Both the position numbers and the translations under genes were made by a program. This document shows positions 23,215 to 35,433 of a stretch of 64,000 nt of DNA, piece by piece (positions within the stretch are counted from its first letter, which is position 1; each line of letters starts with the position of its first letter). Origin of the DNA: Sarcocystis neurona (lineage: Eukaryota > Apicomplexa > Conoidasida > Eucoccidiorida > Sarcocystidae); assembly GCA_000727475.1 (NCBI GenBank), contig KL647304.1:1316231-1380230 (forward strand), written 5' to 3'. The notes beneath the pieces were generated by a model. The model did no database searches, was not told the DNA's origin, and was given only the letters and a program-made list of their open reading frames with translations.

Positions 23215-23726
23215 TTGCTGAACACGATGAAAAGCGCAAGGGGAATTCGCCAGGGAACCTACAGAAAACACATCAGCCAAGTTTTTCACGGTTACGTCGA
23301 TCCGGCACTCTTTGGAACATCCGCAGAGCCATTCATTTCACAAGAGCGTGACAGCTGCTTCCCATTCAACATGTGGGGCGCTGTTGACGGCTTCACTTTT
23401 TGCCGTCCCCTTCACGACGCTTTGCCGTGACCGAGCAAGACGCCCGTGCGATATATGGGCGCAGTCTTACAGTTTGTCATTCTGACATGTCTTCACACTG
23501 GAAGAGGCAGATAGCGGCTGATCTATTCCGAGTGGATGACGATATTTTTTTTAAGCACCCACCAAGTCGCACATCTGTCTCGGAGAATTCTCGTCAACCA
23601 CAGTACACAGCATATCTCGCTACTACTCCAAACGCCGCAGCCCCAGATGTTGTGCAGGAACGGAGCAGCAGTCATTTCAAAAAGGTGACTCACTCAAGTG
23701 TCAGAACTCGCAGACGTCGAGGCTAA
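23215..23726 (+). other. two abutting coding-like frames, unassigned
   Basis: A plus-strand frame at 23215-23430 (HISQVFHGYVDPALFGTSAE and onward) is followed by a second frame at about 23400-23690 (AVTEQDARAIYGRSLTVCHS, IAADLFRVDDDIFFKHP). The second ends at a plausible donor, AAG|GTGACT. Both have coding-like composition. Either they are joined by an indel or an intron too short to see, or they are chance. I recognise no family. Confidence 0.25.
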
Positions 23727-23735
23727 CCTGAGCTG

Positions 23736-24242
23736 TCAACCTACCAAAAAGACGCCCCCAAGAAGAATTGGGAAGAAGTCAAGGCGTCCAGCGTCATTTC
23801 TCCGATACGGTAGCCACTGTTGCTGCTCGGCAGGCGTTAGCACTGCCCAGTTGTTGTACAGTGCCGCACGTCGGAGAGTTCTCAATACGAAATACACACA
23901 GACACAGACATATACGCTCAACGCGAAGCCGAAGCAGTACATCGCCCGACTGCTGAAGTCTTTGGCTCCGGCCGAGTCGATTTCCGTTCCCTGTTCTATT
24001 GGCGCTTCCCTCATGGCGCGTGCTGGCATGCAGATTCCATAAACATCAGAACTTTTGAATATCTGATGAGCGTACGGTGCAGTGCTGGTACGGAAACGAC
24101 AGCATCGGCGCTGAGCCAGCTCTCGTGGCAGTGTTCTCGTGAGCGTAGGATCTGGTATCTTCCGTCGTGGAAATTCTGTCCCTGAATTCCGGGTTTTCTC
24201 TTCACGACTTCCTAGACGACTGGTTAGTCGCATTTCGTGCAC
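23736..24242 (-). CDS. ORF with one predicted membrane segment; possible 5' exon of the acyltransferase gene
   Basis: An open frame of 168 codons from an ATG, with a basic N-terminal half and one clear hydrophobic segment (about residues 100-122: CFGFALSVYVCVCVYFV), then RTLRRAALYNNW. It lies upstream of, and on the same strand as, the acyltransferase exons, which lack the N-terminal membrane segment expected for LPCATs. A possible donor TTG|GTAGGT follows at about 23739. No phase-consistent link to the exon at 22373 was found, so it may be a separate gene or chance. Confidence 0.25.
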   Translation of the reverse strand: MHEMRLTSRLGSREEKTRNSGTEFPRRKIPDPTLTRTLPRELAQRRCCRFRTSTAPYAHQIFKSSDVYGICMPARAMREAPIEQGTEIDSAGAKDFSSRAMYCFGFALSVYVCVCVYFVLRTLRRAALYNNWAVLTPAEQQQWLPYRRNDAGRLDFFPILLGGVFLVG

Positions 24243-24799
24243 ATACTTAGAGCACGCTCCTTTCCAGAAGGTCCATGTTTACGGCGGCTTCCAGTGTCGA
24301 AGCAGAGGGGTCGCGATCGGATGGATTTACGTATTATCTCGCGCTTCAGCGTGTATACGCAGTTCGCAGTCGTGGTACTTTTCGCCACCGAGGCCCCTGC
24401 TTCGTATGTAAAAAGCCGGCAACACAAAACAGAATAGCTCACACAGTTGGTGTTCTTCCTACAAGGCAGCACACCCGATGCGAGCCGCTGCATGAACGCA
24501 GGGCATGGTGCGGCTCCGGACCATTAAGAGGCAAGGGGGGTACGAGGGCGCGCTCTCCTCTGCATCGGAAAAAGCGCGCGGCAGAAGCGTTCACACACTC
24601 GGAGGGAACACAAATGCAAAACACAAGACAACACCAGCAAACTGGAAAGTCTTCCCTGGTTTCACTTGGAATGATTGATTGGTGGCAGCCCAATCGTGCT
24701 TACCACGGTGTTAAATTTTTCAGTTTGTCTGAGGCCTCCGCTGGCGTTTGCACCGAAGTGCATGCGACCGTGCCGAGGCAGCCGCACTGATGGTGACTC

Positions 24800-27120
24800 C
24801 GCGTGACTCCGCGAGTTGCTCTCACCTACAGCCGAACGCAGCTGAAAATTACACTGCTTGCACGTATGTCTCAATCCGATCAGGAGTGTAAATCCCTGCA
24901 GTCGTCGTAGTTGTCAACCCCCCGGCGTTGGAAGCCCATACGGACCTTAAACGGTATCAATTAGACTGCTAGGGCAGTGCAGGTAGATACTGACGGCACA
25001 AAGAGGGTGTGATCTAATTCACGCACACTGCATAGAAATGAAGATACACGTCCACACGCACGTCTACGGGAGGGATGCGCATTCATCGACTATGCGGGTG
25101 TAGTTGTTTGGAATACAGAGTTTGGACTTCGTGCCCACACATACATATATACGTAGTATTCTGAGAGCGACCATCTGCGTGATTTCGATCATTTTCGCTT
25201 GTTCTGGATGCAAGGAAAACGCTAGGAGACGAGAAAAAAGTGAACAGGATGCTCGGGGGAAACCTCGTAGCGCTGTTCACTCCGATAGTGCGGAGAGATT
25301 CGGCTCGTGCAGGGTGCGCTATTTCACCCGTTATCCGCATGCTGATCGTGCTCTTGGCTGAAGTACTTCTGTATATATATATATATGTATATTTAGGGTA
25401 CGTGTTCCGTGCGCAGGCACTTTTCACAAGTAGTACACACGCTGGTACGGTCAAGACCAGCAGTAGGGCCATGTAAAGCGGATGCCGAACACCCCTTGTT
25501 TGTTGAAGAAACGATCCCCGTTGTGAGCGCCCGCAGCGTCAAGCAGGATGCGGGGAGTTGAGTAGGAGTACTTTTGCGTGGGCCCATGCGGTACAAATAC
25601 GGCCCAGGGGGCGAGCAGGCGAGCGTAGGTGTTGGACTGGAAGTAGAATGTGGAAGACCCAAGGTGCTTTATCGAACAAGTTTGAACAAGGTTTGACAAT
25701 TTGAGAATATTCAGAGAGCGCTAGCAAAACGTGAGTAGTCATCACCGGAGGTAGGCGCTACTGCTCTCGAAGCGGACACTTTCTTGATGGAAAAAAGCGG
25801 TCTCACCAGGCACGTCTCAGTCCGAAAAAGCTGCGCGGGCTGAGTCCTCGATCTCGCCCAGCTCACTCGTTGCCTGCGCTGGGCATACCCAGCTGACGTT
25901 TCAACGAGTGAAGCTCCTGCGGTTCAGCTTCCACGCGACTTGTCGGAATTTCTCGCACTCAAGGAAGTAAATAAGCACAGTGAGAGAAGCGTATCTTGCA
26001 CAAGAAAATAAGTTGTGCACAGAAGATATGCGAGCGTTCCCTCGCGTGGCTGTGTGAGAAGTGGGCAACAGCTACTCACGCCACCTCGTAGGGTACTTGG
26101 TCGGGTGTCGCGAGCAGAATCTGTAATGCTCCCGCTGAGTGTCACAGGCAAATTTTCCTCGGAATGCCCACCTCATGGCAACTTTCAGCTGTCTTTAATC
26201 TCGTGGTACGGGGTGCTCCGACGAGAGCGCTGAGGCTTCTCTGCGTCGCCTCATACTAAATGCCTGCGGTGTGGTCTGGTTTTTTGTGCCGCGTTTCAGT
26301 GCGTACAAAGCAGGGTCCTTTCAAAGGACCTCCAGTACGACTACTAGTGCCCACGGTATGGTACGGAATGCACAGTCGGCGCACTTCGCCTGCTGCTTCT
26401 GCAGGGCCGTTGGAGAAGCGACAGTGCTTTGCTCAGTGGCACTGCTCCAAACTCCTCTGCCGCAGAAGTACTGTAACCGATCTCTTTCTGAAGGTGTTAG
26501 CGGCCACACTCCTTCTCGAAAGAGACTGAAATTTGTGATCTGGCGTTGTGCCTGGTTGCTGGGCTGCTGTACGCTTTCGTTCTGCGGAATTCGATGCACG
26601 TCGAGAACCTCTGGTATTCTATGTGATATACCGTGGACCGCACCACGTCTAGCAAAGTTTCTTGAGGATCAATGGATCCGGTGGGCGGAGCGCAGCTGCT
26701 TTGTCAGCGGTCACTGCTGTCGCCCGAAGGGCTGCTCCGCGAGAGGTACAAAGTGAACTATATTTTTTACTCAATTCAGACGCGCGCGCTGGGGAAATTC
26801 ACGGTGACGAATGGAGTCCGACCGCACGTCTGGCATCGCAGTTCTCGCCCGTCAAATAGAAACTGGTGTAGTCAACCGGTGGTCCCCACGCTTCCACGTG
26901 TGACTAACGAACTGCTGACTTACTGGGGGCCCCAAACTTCTATGTATGGTCGAGAAGGTGGCCTGTCAAGGGCGTAAATATGTAGTCTTTGAAACGGTGT
27001 GGTCACGCGCATAGATGTGATGGGCAGACCAGCCGGGTGAAGTCAACATCAAGTACACGGCAGTAGCATCTTCTCACACTTACGCAGAAAAGCGGGAAAC
27101 TGGTCAGCGAAAGTCGTTAA
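24800..27120. other. intergenic stretch, no supported gene
   Basis: Only overlapping ORFs below about 160 codons are present, without conserved motifs or splice chains. A short AT dinucleotide run lies at 25372-25393. Confidence 0.45.
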
Positions 27121-27128
27121 TTATTGGC

Positions 27129-27428
27129 ACACAAAAACAAATTCGCAACGATCCAGTCATTGTAGCGCGTACAGGAGGTCGAACGTGGGATTACTGCACA
27201 GGTATGCAGGTGAGAGCTCGTGTACCTGCAGTACACAAAAGTACGCCTCTGTTCTCCTTTCGCAGCGATAAATATTCGCACTCAAAAACAAATTCGCCGG
27301 TCCAGTCACTGGAGCGCGTACAAGAGGTAGATCTCGGGAATATTGAAGAGGTATGTGGGCAAGAGCTCATGTGCCTGCAGTACGCAAAAGTACGTCTCTG
27401 TTCTCCTATCGGAGCGCACGAGTGTGCC
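27129..27428. repeat. two-copy diverged tandem repeat, period about 150 bp
   Basis: The copies begin at about 27129 and 27279 with the shared word AAAAACAAATTCGC. Both also contain CAGTCA.TG.AGCGCGTACA, a CCTGCAGTAC.CAAAAGTACG block and TCTGTTCTCCT. The array ends about 20 bases before the last codons of paralog B on the opposite strand, so it lies in that gene's 3' flank. Confidence 0.8.
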
Positions 27429-27449
27429 CCCCGGTTACGTGCGCCATCT

Positions 27450-30400
27450 CTAGCTTTCACTCAGCGCCTGCTCATTGCGGGCTAGTTCTACAGCATACAC
27501 AAGTTCGCGAGGAAAGGATCTCCTGCGTAGAAGAGGCAGGCGTGCAAGGATCTGAGCGCGCTTTCGCAGAAGCAACCTGGGTAGCCGAAGGCGCTGAATT
27601 TTATCTGAACACCAAAACGACAGTTCCGCGGGAAAACGGCAGATTTGTAAATTCACGGTGGTATTTACTGGGCAGATTTCGCATCGGTTGAGTTGGGTTT
27701 GGGGCCATAGCCTGGCGCGTCGGCTTACTTGTCATGAAAAACCTAAGGAGGTCAAGGATGATCTGGAAGGGATTGTACAGGTAAGGACGCTCTGTTGAAG
27801 AGTACACTTGCGGTCCTCTTTCGTGCGGCTGACGAGACAATACCTTGTTTTCTCGTGTCTCAGCGACGTTATCTACGATCGCCGACCAGGGCAATTGGCG
27901 GCGAAGTCCCCCTACAAGGATTTTTGCGAGGTAAACGCTGGCACTAAGACGCGATGCACTTCTCAGTGAGACGTGGGGTAAGGTTATGAAAGACCACGCC
28001 CTCCTTTTGAACAGCTCTATATCTGTATTTGCCTGTAGAAGTGTTGTATAACGAGCTTCGACCTCCTTTCTGAGTTCTGCGTACAATGCAGCACAAACGC
28101 ATTTGGACACATTATGAAGTCATCACATAAAGTATAGGCATGACGGATTACCGCCGAAGCTTGGAAATGATTTGAGATTGAGGCGACGGAGTTGAATGTC
28201 GGTTACCGTTATCAGTCGTAACGATGAGAAGGGACGTCTCTTCTGGAGTTAGCGACGCCACTGAGTACGACAGCGAGCCTCCACGTGAAAGCCGGTCGTG
28301 AACACAGTCGATCTTCCACATTTCTTGCGACTGATGGTCTCTTTGGATGTAGTCGGTATAATCTGTAAGAGCCTGGTCATAGCAGGATAGCTTGGCTTTC
28401 TTGATTTCTTCACCCAAGTCAAGGTTCGCCATTGCCAATCCGTAAGCTGCCAGCCCGCGATTCGGCTGCCCCATGAGAGATCTGCTAGTATTCTTCAGTA
28501 TCATGTCCACCGGCACCACGGAGCGCTGTCGTAGTGAAATGTGGTAGTCGATGAGGTCGTAGTAAGTGTAGACGCTGCTCACGTGCCTGAAGGTCTCGCG
28601 GCTAATAGGCTCAAGACTGCCCTCCTCGACGTTTTGTGAGTAGGTCGTTAGGCGGTCTGTCTCGAGAAATCTGATCCACTCTTCCGCGTAATAACTGCTC
28701 ACTACAGCAGCTCAAGCAACAAACGCAACACAGGAAGGTGTTTCTCTTCCGGACATTACTTTGCGGGCGGTACTCTACATACTCGCAGCTGTGACATAAT
28801 CTTACAGTGTATTTTGAAAAAATCGGGTACGGCGGGCTGATTCTTCTCCAAAAAGTCAATGACTTGTGAGAACAAGTCGTATAAGGGCTGGTCGGTGACT
28901 CCGGCCGTCTCCCTAGATGTAAACGAAAGATGCCCAGGCTGCATACTGTAGCCGTTCAATGAAGCGTCCAGTCCTCCCTTAGTCGCAATTTTGTACACTA
29001 TTGAAAGTACTGGGTTGACTTCGCCCATCAGCTTCACTCGTGTCAGGTACTTAGTTTTGGTGGAACCAATTCGTTTGAGTATACTTGTGATAGAAGACCC
29101 GTTGTGGTATTGCTGCTGCAGCAGATCCTCTACTGTTGTTTCAGGGCGACCAGACTTCTGCATCTCTTTCAGTGAAAAGAATAGGGCACAGGCCGCCACT
29201 GCGGTGTGTCCCCTTTCTTCTTTGTAAGATGCCCAGCGCAAAGCTCCTTTGCTGTCCGCCTTCTTTTGAAGCTGTAGCTCCTCATAGAATCTGAGGCAAG
29301 TCAGTTCACCATTGCCTCCCCCCTCGTGCTGTCCCTCCATGGCGGCGAATCTATCCAAAAGTCCAGTTTTCACAAGGCGCCCTAGGCCTTCCTCTATCAC
29401 TAATCGCTCACTCACGGGCAGAACTGTTTTCCTGAAAGGAAATGCTACATCAAGACTGCCACGAGGACCTGAATACACCCAGCAGACGCCGCCGTCTGGA
29501 AAGGGGAAACGGAATGAAATGTTCTGGCGAATTTTCACCGGGGCGCAAACCGCATTTCCCGGAAAGAACTTTTCACTGGCTACGTAGGCGTCTGCGCTCA
29601 CACGAATTGGAGTGTGTGCCCGAGGTTCAACGGACACGCGGAGGCCACAGGCCGACAGCTCAAGGGCGTTTTCTTACGGAAGCGAAGAATTTTTAAGGCT
29701 TCCTCCTCTGACAAGGCCTTGATCTTTCTGAATATAAAAGGGTAATCTAGGACCTTCAAGATGAAGCCCAGGAATGTCGGATCCAGGACACTCAATATAT
29801 CTGTAGCGTGAAACGAAGTATCGCCTTTTCCAAGAGACATCAAAGCAAGTACTCTTTTTGCCATCAGCGGTCCCTCGCCGTCGCTATGCGAAGCAACGTA
29901 TCCGGCAGCTACCCTCACGTCTTCGGCGTTCATGGCTCGCACTTTCTTTGTGATATCCTCCACCAATTCTACTCACAAGCATCCAGACATGATAGCTGAC
30001 AATAATCAACAAATGGAGAAACTGCGTAAACCGCGACACTGTGACAAAGCTTAATGTAAGCTACTTTTCACAAATTTTGAACGTTGAAGATTCTTCACAG
30101 TACACATCCTTCGCTTGTGCAAACACCTACGCATCTTTTATCTAGCGCGCCTCGAGCGCGCCTGAAATGTGATCGACCTCTCTAGTGATGGATTACCTGT
30201 TGCTTCAGGGGTGACAAGCGGCATGGTACGCATTTCAGAAACGATGTTGTACATGGCCGTTGCATTTTCAAGGTAGAGGCCAACAGGCTCAAGATAGAGT
30301 AGCAGACGTCCGAAAAAGGAGAGGTCACTTGTTTGGATAAAGTCCCTGGGGAGCGCTTGTGTATCAGGGAAAACTTTAAATTCTGCGTACTCCAGTGCGC

Positions 30401-33400
30401 CGAAGAACTGAGGTCCGCTTAGCGCATTCAAGAGCCTAAGACAGATTTAGGACAGAGGAACAAAGGCTTTACTCGTTCTGCACAAATGAAGGTTCCTTCG
30501 GCACATTGCACATTCAGAATCTAGAATCAAGTGACCAATGTCTCGGGGATGGACTGGTACCTAAGGGGTCTGGGAATCGACTCTGATCCTAACGTCCTGA
30601 CAATTTTTTCCTGTATGGTTGATAGCGCAGCTCGAAGTCTTTGACTGGCCATCCCTGCCATCTTCGATAGGCCGGCGTGTACGCTGGTGAAAATCTCCAT
30701 GTTTCCTTGGCCCTTTCCCGACGATATTAAGAGGTCCCGAGAGGAATCAATAAGCTTTTGAATGGCGGTGAGCGGATCTGCTGATTCAGACGCATACGCG
30801 TCAACGTGCCGCTCGAGTTCCTCGTAGGTGTACTTCGCGGCACGGTTTCGATAGACATCGGCGGAAGAACGAAACGCCTTCAAATTGAAAAATGTCCGCC
30901 ACGGAGTACGCGATCTCACACGGTCGAGGTATTCCACAACAGCGTCGAGGTAAGCAATGATTTGTTCAGACGAGATGCCCTTCTCTGCCCCCTACAGAGA
31001 CAACGTTACCCGCACAAAATTCATTTAAAGCAACCCGAGCTACTCTGCGGCGAGTGGTCAGCCGCGTCGAGCTTCCGCGCGGTTAACTTTTTACAAGCAC
31101 AAACCTGAACTAACCTCGTGAACATTGAGAGACTTCAGCTTTTGGAAGCGGTAGAGCGCGCATTTGAGTGCTGTTTTGAAGGCAACAATTTCATTCGATG
31201 ACACTAAGAATGCGCACTCCGGAAATGTCCCAGCTAATCTGCCAGCGTCGAGCTCATCCACAACATACAGTAGGGTTTTCTGAAAGTGTTCCAGGACTTT
31301 TGTCCGCCCCGTGCGAGTTTTCTGAATCATCTGGTACGCGAAATGCAGGAAGCTCATTGAAAAAATTGATAACGCGTCAGAGGTGTCTCCTAGAATCAAC
31401 TGCGGAGCGACTCTCTGTAAAGAACCTGTAGTGACTGCCGTTAGCGACGACAGTGAAAAGGGGAATCTGTACAAACTTCGTTCCAAAGCTAAGCTTGTAG
31501 ACGCAGATTGTCGTTGATAGTCCGACAGGATTAGTACACCATCAAATAACATCTTCGGTGAGAGACTTCGTAAGAATTCCGGTACGCTGTAGTCCCGAAA
31601 CTGAGAGATTTTGCGGTGGAGCACCAGAAGCAGCATTGCCACCTGGAAATCAGAGATCGCATGGCGAGCATCGTTGGATGAATTTTTTCATCTCAACTGC
31701 ACGAGCGCCTCGCAAAAACAGCAATTCTTCTTCACAGTCTGCACATACCATTTCCGCTTTGAGGCGGCCTAGGTGTTTCGTCAGGTGCGCCACAAGTAAG
31801 TCTTTAACTGCGAGTGCATCGTGCTGGATTGCCTTGAGCTCCCTCCGCTCATTTTCATAGGTGAGAAAGCCGTCAAGGGGCAGGGCAGGTGCCTGTGCAA
31901 AAAGTAACTGGCCTTCACTCAGATTGTGAGCGACGAAGGCGGCGGGGGCGTCTAGCGGGTCCGGCTTTAGATGGCGTAAGAACTCTTTCATGACGCTCCT
32001 CGAGCGAGGTTTAAACAACGCCGCTCTACCGTTTAGGTCAAAGAGGCGCAGGTCTCCGGAAGTTTCGACTTCAAAACGGTAAAATCGGAGACGCCTTTCC
32101 AGAAATGTCCGTAGCAACCGGATAAACCCGTAAACTTTCTCTAATAACCAAGCACACGCAAACATCTGATATGTTTGCGTAAAGTGGTTCCCTCTGGATG
32201 TGGTGCGGACACACTTACGTATACCTAGCTCTCTATTCTCGGAAAAGATATGTTTCGCCTAGCCAAAATATATCGAGATACGTTCAGGAAGATCGCCTGT
32301 TACCTTTAGAAGAGACGTGTTCCGCGTAGGCAACAAAATTGGCCGCCTTTCCTGTTGATGCCCTTCCACGATCGAGCAACCATGCGCGCCAATCAGCAAA
32401 CACAGATGTTATATCCAAGCCTCGATCGTTAGCAGACGCACGCGTTAAGACGAGGTCTTCCGCGTCCGCAGCTACACCGGCGTTGAGAGCTAGCAAAGAT
32501 TTGGATATAAATTTGACCTCGTCGATGGATTTAGTCACGGTCTCTCCGCATACTTCAGCATGGCCTGGTGCAGTACAGTCTTGACATTGGTTGATGAATT
32601 CATAAACTTTCATGCGAAGTTTTTGTCCTTTTGCGGTCGAGATCAAAGCCTGGCTGTGAAGGAAATGTCCAAAGATGATGCCTACAGCAGAGCGAATCAA
32701 AGTTGACGCTGTCGCCAAGTCCGTGTAAGCACGGAATGAGGCTGTTAATGTGTCGTCCCTTCCAGGACTGAGGTCCCCGCTTTTGTGTAGGTCGAGCACT
32801 GCGAGGGCACCAGCTGCACAAACATGCCGAAGCGGAGCACCACTGCAGATATCGGCTTCTGCGTTCTGTACGTAAAACCTCTTAGACAATTTTCCACCAC
32901 TTATCAATCCACACACAATTTTCCCGGAGTCCTGGACACCTCACCGGCAAGGAAATACCCGTTGGCGAGTTTCCGAATAGCGACTTTCATCCAAGGTTTC
33001 CTAAAAATTGAGCGCGGCATTGCGCTTTCGGGCTTCGGACGGCTTAGCGCTTCCTGTCGAGCTAGAAGGGTTCGGAGTTCGCGGTTGTATTCGGGGCGGC
33101 CATAGTTCCCACTTAAAGCTGAGCGGAGTTCGCTTTGCAACGTTGAGAACGTCAATTCGTAAAAAATAGACATGACATTGGCGAAGTATTCACTGAACGC
33201 CGTAAACTCCATTCGTAGGACCTTCACCACCTGTTTGCCGAAGCGGTAAGCTATGCTGGACAAGTTACTAGCAAGACGCTTCAAATATTGTGGATTTTCC
33301 CGGCACTGCAAGCAGTCGCAGAAAATTTCAAACGTGAGATCAGAAGTCACGGGCATGTGGAGGGCTCTTCTGCGGCTCCTCAACCAGAAGGCACTGTGCA

Positions 33401-35433
33401 AGACAGCTCTTTGTATCTTACCCATGTATACAGGCGTGTTGCCGGTAGCTGTTGGCTTTTCCTGGCGCCATTAAGGAAGGTATCTAGTTTTTTCACCTCA
33501 CTTCTCGGAAAGGTGACCTTTCCACTACAGTGATCAAGAGTCTTTCTAGCAAAGTATACATATGTATACATGAGCTGCTTGAACATCTGCCCGAAGTCTT
33601 TCAAACCAACAAATAAACCGTCCGAGAGGGCCCACGCTCCTCCTCCCGCCGGCAGCGCTCCTTCGACCGTTCCACCACCTTTTACACTCTCCACGTCGAC
33701 AGCATGCAACTGGAACAACAAAGTGATCATGACAATTCCCGACCGTGAAAGCACGTCATCAAGCATGTTTCTTCCAATGGGATCTCCTCGTAACCCGACA
33801 TATTTGTACCACAGTCCGCTGGCAGCACGGCCTATCCTTCGCTTAGCGCGTGCAAGGCGCGTAAACACTTGATGAACAATCCTGGGAACTCCAAGTCGAC
33901 ACAGTATCGCAAGCACGATGGACACGATGCCTTTGAAGGGCAACAGAAAATATTTCAGGTAAGATCGGGTCATTATTTGCATGATTTTGCCGAGAATGCC
34001 ACCAGGAAAAAGAGGCGTCACAGGAAGGATGTGGCCGGACTTATGAGCCAGAGCGAAACAGCTTCGATTAAGGCTCTGCTGGCTCAAGCTTTTGATTCCT
34101 CCAATTGAACTGTTGAACGAGTGAGCAATCACGTGCATCACTGTGGAGAACGGATGGATTCCACCCAGGAGAAGACGCTTTCCGCTGCCACAGAGAACAA
34201 AACAGTCAACTCTTCCCTATACGCCTTTGATTTTTGCAGGCCCTAAGCTTCGGTCTTTCCCCGCTAAAGAGCGTGTGCAGATCAGTGGGAAATAATGCTG
34301 AAGGGCCGAACAAGTGGTCAACCGTTCCTGTAGATCGTTTGCCAGTGAAGAAGAAGTGTTCGCTGAATATGTTCTTCTTTTTGAAACCTACTGTTGTTCC
34401 CCTTGACCAGGCGACTGATGGAGCCGGCAACGTCAGCCGCCTCCATAAGCTGTATCAATTCTTTTTTGTAGACTCTGTCCGACTTCGACGAGGAAAGTTC
34501 GAGACTCCTTGGAAAAAGCCTGCTGAAGAACTGGTCTGTTAGAATCCTTGTGATTTCCTGGATAGGAGTCCCTACGAAAGCAGAGAAAGGGAAAGCAGAG
34601 AGAGTTACAACGCCCCCCGAGCGCTGCAGAGAAAGGCAGGCAGCCGACTACGGCTTACGTGTCCCTCTGACGGGCTATGTGCTTGTTACCGGAGAGCCTG
34701 TTGCCGTCCTTACGTTTTGAAAACCAGCGCCGTCCATAAATGCGTCTTCGAATTGCCTGGAGAAGTTTCTGCTTCTCAGAAAAGTCAAGTACGCGATACT
34801 TCAGCCACGGGTTTCCGCTAAAAAGTTTTAGCATGAATGAAGGCGTGTAGATATATTCTGCTTCTGATCACGCAGAAGGCGCACAAAACCGAAGTGAGGC
34901 AAACCGGCCTAATGAATTTTGACAACGGGGAAACGCGAATGCCGTATGTGCCTGCGAGTCGAGCGGTATTCATAAGTGCAATCTTACTGGCGTCAAGAGC
35001 AAGAGACAATGTGTTCGACGACTGAATTATGTAGTTTGCATCGATAAGGCCGAACCAGATATCATCTCTGTAATGTTCGACCATCTCGGGCGCTTTTTTT
35101 TCTCCACCTGAACAGAGAAGCACAAGGGATATGGAAAGTGTAATGCCACCGCCTGCGTGTGTGGTCACAGGCGGCGCACACAGTGGTCCTGCGTGTGCAG
35201 TTGTCTGACACATACCAGAAGAAAAGTAGTTTGACGAAATATGCGGTTACGAAGGCGCAGCGCTTAAACCTAAGAGCAGCCTTACTTCTTCCCTGCAGCT
35301 TCTCCACGAAGGAAGGATTCTCCCCGGGAAAGTGATACTTGACACACTGTCTTGTATCGGCCAGCGCTTGCCAGTGGAGGCCGGCAAAAAGCCAGAAAAG
35401 CAAGTGCCAATATACACTCTCGTAGGCCGCCAT
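27450..35433 (-). CDS. paralog B of the ~1,900-residue secreted rhoptry-type family (RON3-like candidate)
   Basis: Sixteen minus-strand exons: 35433-35286, 35107-34988, 34863-34714, 34571-34392, 34140-33422, 33305-32945, 32813-32304, 32140-31749, 31642-31115, 30991-30561, 30435-30197, 29968-29678, 29468-28806, 28701-28207, 28076-27729 and 27604-27450. All phases close, giving 1,909 residues. The start at 35433 opens a signal peptide (YWHLLFWLFAGLHWQALA). Exon 2 has DIWFGLIDANYI and exon 3 has GNPWLKYRVLDFSEKQ. Exon 5 carries hydrophobic stretches (GIVSIVLAILCRLGV; GIVMITLLFQLHAVDVE) and SDGLFVGLKDFGQ. Exon 7 has the INQCQD...CGETVTKSIDEV block, exon 8 LRLFDLNGRAALFKPRS and DPLDAP, exon 9 KTRTGRTKVLEHFQ, exon 14 LRQRSVVPVD and EMWKIDCVHD, and exon 15 NPFQIILDLLRFF. 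Exon 5 is odd: its ancestral beginning is frameshifted, and a downstream acceptor restores phase (see finding). There is no C-terminal membrane anchor. Function is inferred only; RON2/CLAG-like is an alternative. Confidence 0.88.
34141..34184 (-). pseudogene. frameshifted relic of the exon-5 start in paralog B
   Basis: After a good acceptor (TGTGGCAG|CG) the relic reads ESVFSWVESIRSP. This aligns with QNLFTWTDSIRSSP of paralog C and MYSWMDSLWRSP of paralog A, but then hits a TGA. The homologous frame resumes one base out, and the next acceptor (CCACAG|TG at 34141/34140) re-enters it in the correct phase. Confidence 0.65.

Noticed and set aside
34234..34542. 102-codon plus-strand ORF
   Set aside because: It is the reverse complement of exon 4 and flanking intron of paralog B, whose minus-strand reading aligns with paralog C (LVKGNNS / LVKANNS).
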